Assembly: GCA_904419955.1 (NCBI GenBank)
Contig: CAJFTO010000004.1
Location: 1-64,000, forward strand
DNA length: 64,000 nt
Source of the DNA: Candidatus Roslinia caecavium
GTDB lineage: Bacteria; Bacillota; Clostridia; Monoglobales; Monoglobaceae
Reading direction: 5' to 3'
Shown: positions 60,911-64,000 of the stretch, piece after piece
How positions within the stretch are numbered: position 1 is the first letter of the stretch
How the letters are laid out: every line of letters begins with the position of its first letter
Position numbers and translations under genes: made by a program
Notes under the pieces: model-generated
Told to the model about the DNA's origin: nothing
Databases searched by the model: none
What the model saw: the letters and a program-made list of their open reading frames with translations, nothing else

Positions 60911-61900
60911 GTGTTTACAGAAATTTCAAACATGTTCGGAAACACGCCGCTTATCGCGGTCGATTTTAAATACAGAGGAAAAGAAGCGACGATCTACGCT
61001 AAGGTCGAGTCGTATAACCCCACGGGGAGCCTTAAAGACAGGGTGGCTTATTATATCCTGAAAAAGGCGTATGAAAAGAAAGAGATATCGAAAAACGACG
61101 TAATAGTCGAAGCCACGAGCGGGAACACGGGTATAGCGTTTTCGGCGCTCGGCGCGTATCTTGGGCATAAGGTGATAATATTCATGCCGGATTGGATGAG
61201 CCGGGAGAGGATAAACCTGATGAAGAGCTACGGCGCCGAGGTGAGGCTGGTGTCTAAAGAAGAAGGCGGATTCTTAGGTTCGATAAGGATGTGCGAGGAG
61301 ATGGCGGAAAGAGGCGGAGCGTTTCTGCCCGGCCAGTTTTCAAACCCGGACAATATCGAGACCCACGTGCTATATACCGGCGCCGAGATCATCGACGCTT
61401 TGAAGGGTATAGGAAGGACGCCGGACGCGGTAGTCGCGGGGGTTGGCACCGGCGGAACGGTTATGGGTATAGGCCGCGCGATCAAGGCGGTAAACCCGAG
61501 CGCAAAGGCGTATCCGTTAGAGCCGCTGAACTCGCCGACGCTTTCGACCGGGTATAAGACCGGCAGCCATAGGATACAGGGGATCTCGGACGAATTCATA
61601 CCCGAGATCGTGAAACTTGACGAACTTGACGACATCGTGTCGGTAGACGATATAGATTCGATCATAATGGCTAAGAAGATATCCGAGCGGCTCGGTCTCG
61701 GGATAGGCATATCGTCGGGAGCCAATTTTATAGGCGCTATAAAGATGATGGAGCAAAATAGCTTTGATATGACCATGACCACGGTGTTCGCCGACGATAA
61801 CAAGAAGTATCTGTCAACCGATTACTCGCTCGACTGGGAGAGCAAGGACGAGTATATTTCCACCCACGTGGAACTGACGGGTTACAGATATATCGGCTGA
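60911..61900 (+). CDS. PLP-dependent cysteine synthase-like enzyme
   Basis: 329 residues, fold-type II PLP enzyme. The PLP Lys is in NPTGSLKDRVAYY and the substrate loop is TSGNTGIAFSALG. The PLP phosphate-binding loop is VGTGGTVMGIGR. Glu and Leu replace the usual residues in some C-terminal positions (GISSGANFIGA, FADDNKKYLST). It probably makes cysteine from O-acetylserine and sulphide, or is a cystathionine beta-synthase-type enzyme. The start is GTG at 60911, nine bases after TTTGGAGG, which lies at the edge of the intergenic repeat copy D. Confidence 0.9.
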   Translation: MFTEISNMFGNTPLIAVDFKYRGKEATIYAKVESYNPTGSLKDRVAYYILKKAYEKKEISKNDVIVEATSGNTGIAFSALGAYLGHKVIIFMPDWMSRERINLMKSYGAEVRLVSKEEGGFLGSIRMCEEMAERGGAFLPGQFSNPDNIETHVLYTGAEIIDALKGIGRTPDAVVAGVGTGGTVMGIGRAIKAVNPSAKAYPLEPLNSPTLSTGYKTGSHRIQGISDEFIPEIVKLDELDDIVSVDDIDSIIMAKKISERLGLGIGISSGANFIGAIKMMEQNSFDMTMTTVFADDNKKYLSTDYSLDWESKDEYISTHVELTGYRYIG

Positions 61901-61913
61901 AATTTAAACGGGA

Positions 61914-61998
61914 GCGGTTTTGAACCGGCGGCTTCGGCTCGGAAATGAGAGCCGGGCGCGGCTTTCGGTTCGCGATCGCTCCTCGATTTTTATACGGC
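61914..61998 (+). terminator. Branched hairpin terminator after the 60911 gene
   Basis: GGAGCG near 61910 pairs with CGCTCC near 61977 and encloses a GGCTTCGGCTC / GAGAGCC substructure. A TCGATTTTTAT tail follows. Confidence 0.5.
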
Positions 61999-62090
61999 CG
62001 TTTGGACGGCTGGGGATCCGATTGTTGAATATTTGGGGAAATCTACAATAGAATCATGTCTTTTTAGGTCATATTTGACGGCTGTTTGTG

Positions 62091-62120
62091 TTGACTTTAA
62101 TATATAACTTGTGATAAAAT
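62091..62120 (+). promoter_or_regulatory. guaB promoter
   Basis: TTGACT (62091-62096) and TAAAAT (62115-62120) are separated by 18 bp. No purine riboswitch was recognised in the leader. Confidence 0.55.
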
Positions 62121-62131
62121 AAATTAAATAG

Positions 62132-63646
<1,515 letters not shown>

Positions 63647-63716
63647 TTTTTGGAGCTAACGCGGCGCGGCTTTTGAATATATCGCGCCGTCCGAATATAA
63701 AGTGTCAATACGATCC

Positions 63717-63750
63717 AGCTTTTCCGAACGTTTGCGGAAAAGCTGTTTTG
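63717..63750 (+). terminator. Terminator after guaB
   Basis: AGCTTTTCCG pairs with CGGAAAAGCT around AACGTTTG, followed by GTTTTGCTATT. Confidence 0.8.
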
Positions 63751-63794
63751 CTATTAGGAACTCTATTTTAAATAACGGCTGAGAGGTGAACGAT

Positions 63795-64000
63795 ATGGAT
63801 AAAATAAAAAGAGAAGCTGATTTTAAGCTCGATATAACAAAGGAAAAACTCGCGGATATCCCCAAAGGAATGTTCGGATTGTTCTTTGAGGATATAAACT
63901 ACGCGGCGGACGGCGGTCTGTACGCGGAGACGATAGAAAACGGATCGTTCGAGGCGCTTAAATACGTCGGCGGCGGCAAGACCGAGTTCGACGGCGGCTA
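63795..64000 (+). CDS. GH51 alpha-L-arabinofuranosidase, N-terminal part
   Basis: The first 68 codons only; the frame is open at the window end. ATG 63795 follows GAGAGGTGAA. The segment MFGLFFEDINYAADGGLYAETIENGSFEALKYV is the diagnostic N-terminus of GH51 arabinofuranosidases, which release arabinose from arabinoxylan and arabinan side chains. There is no signal peptide, so it is cytoplasmic and should act on imported oligosaccharides. Confidence 0.88.
   Translation, partial: MDKIKREADFKLDITKEKLADIPKGMFGLFFEDINYAADGGLYAETIENGSFEALKYVGGGKTEFDGG

Overview
The window reads as chromosome of an anaerobic, spore-forming Clostridia-type Firmicute. The evidence is spmA/spmB, strong AGGAGG-type ribosome sites, frequent TTG/GTG starts, a GSI-type glutamine synthetase paired with an ANTAR regulator, a split glutamate synthase, formate-THF ligase, and many secreted proteins with S-layer homology (SLH) domains. 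The start of a GH51 arabinofuranosidase at the right edge fits a plant-polysaccharide-using gut organism. A Monoglobus-like or Oscillospiraceae relative is only a guess.

Layout. 1-1.2 kb: start of a phage-type tail-fibre gene leaving the window. 1.4-3.4 kb: glnA and an ANTAR regulator. 3.7-10.4 kb: a redox operon (MerR, flavin reductase, aldo/keto reductase, three secreted proteins sharing a C-terminal cyclophilin-like domain, two of them with flavodoxin domains), preceded by a LysR gene. 10.5-11.6 kb: spmA/spmB. 12-17.1 kb: five-gene split glutamate synthase operon behind an attenuator carrying an ANTAR-type hairpin. 17.2-18.5 kb: three small unknown genes. 18.8-31.2 kb: cell-surface region with a 2710-residue SLH protein, smaller SLH proteins and an AT-rich pair of secreted proteins. 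31.4-33.8 kb: membrane protein and two paralogous lipoproteins. 33.9-37.5 kb: fhs-mnmG. 37.6-37.9 kb: twin cysteine-rich mini-proteins. 38.3-41.2 kb: complete agr-type quorum-sensing locus including a 55-codon agrD. 41.4-44.6 kb: sirtuin and a BlaR/BlaI-type pair. 44.8-51.4 kb: six genes of a phage-like virion module (N4-gp56 type capsid) without terminase, portal or integrase. 51.8-55.8 kb: SLH beta-helix protein. 56-64 kb: MarR regulator, murA, an amidase, a polysaccharide deacetylase, a cysteine-synthase-like enzyme, guaB, and the GH51 start.

How it works together. Three promoters (about 27.0, 28.2 and 40.3 kb) carry the same tandem site, ACC-N3-TAGG twice with a 20-bp period, ending 31-32 bp before the -10 box. 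One drives agrDB; the others lie upstream of an SLH protein and of the AT-rich secreted pair. This is a probable local AgrA regulon. The phage-like module and the tail-fibre gene 50 kb away share a promoter layout (CATGTC-N5/8-ATGTCA-N12-TAYAAT), suggesting one dispersed, co-regulated particle. A short intergenic repeat family with ATTAGG/CTAAT-type ends abuts the ribosome site of three genes that start with TTG or GTG. No rRNA, tRNA, CRISPR array, transposase or integrase was recognised.
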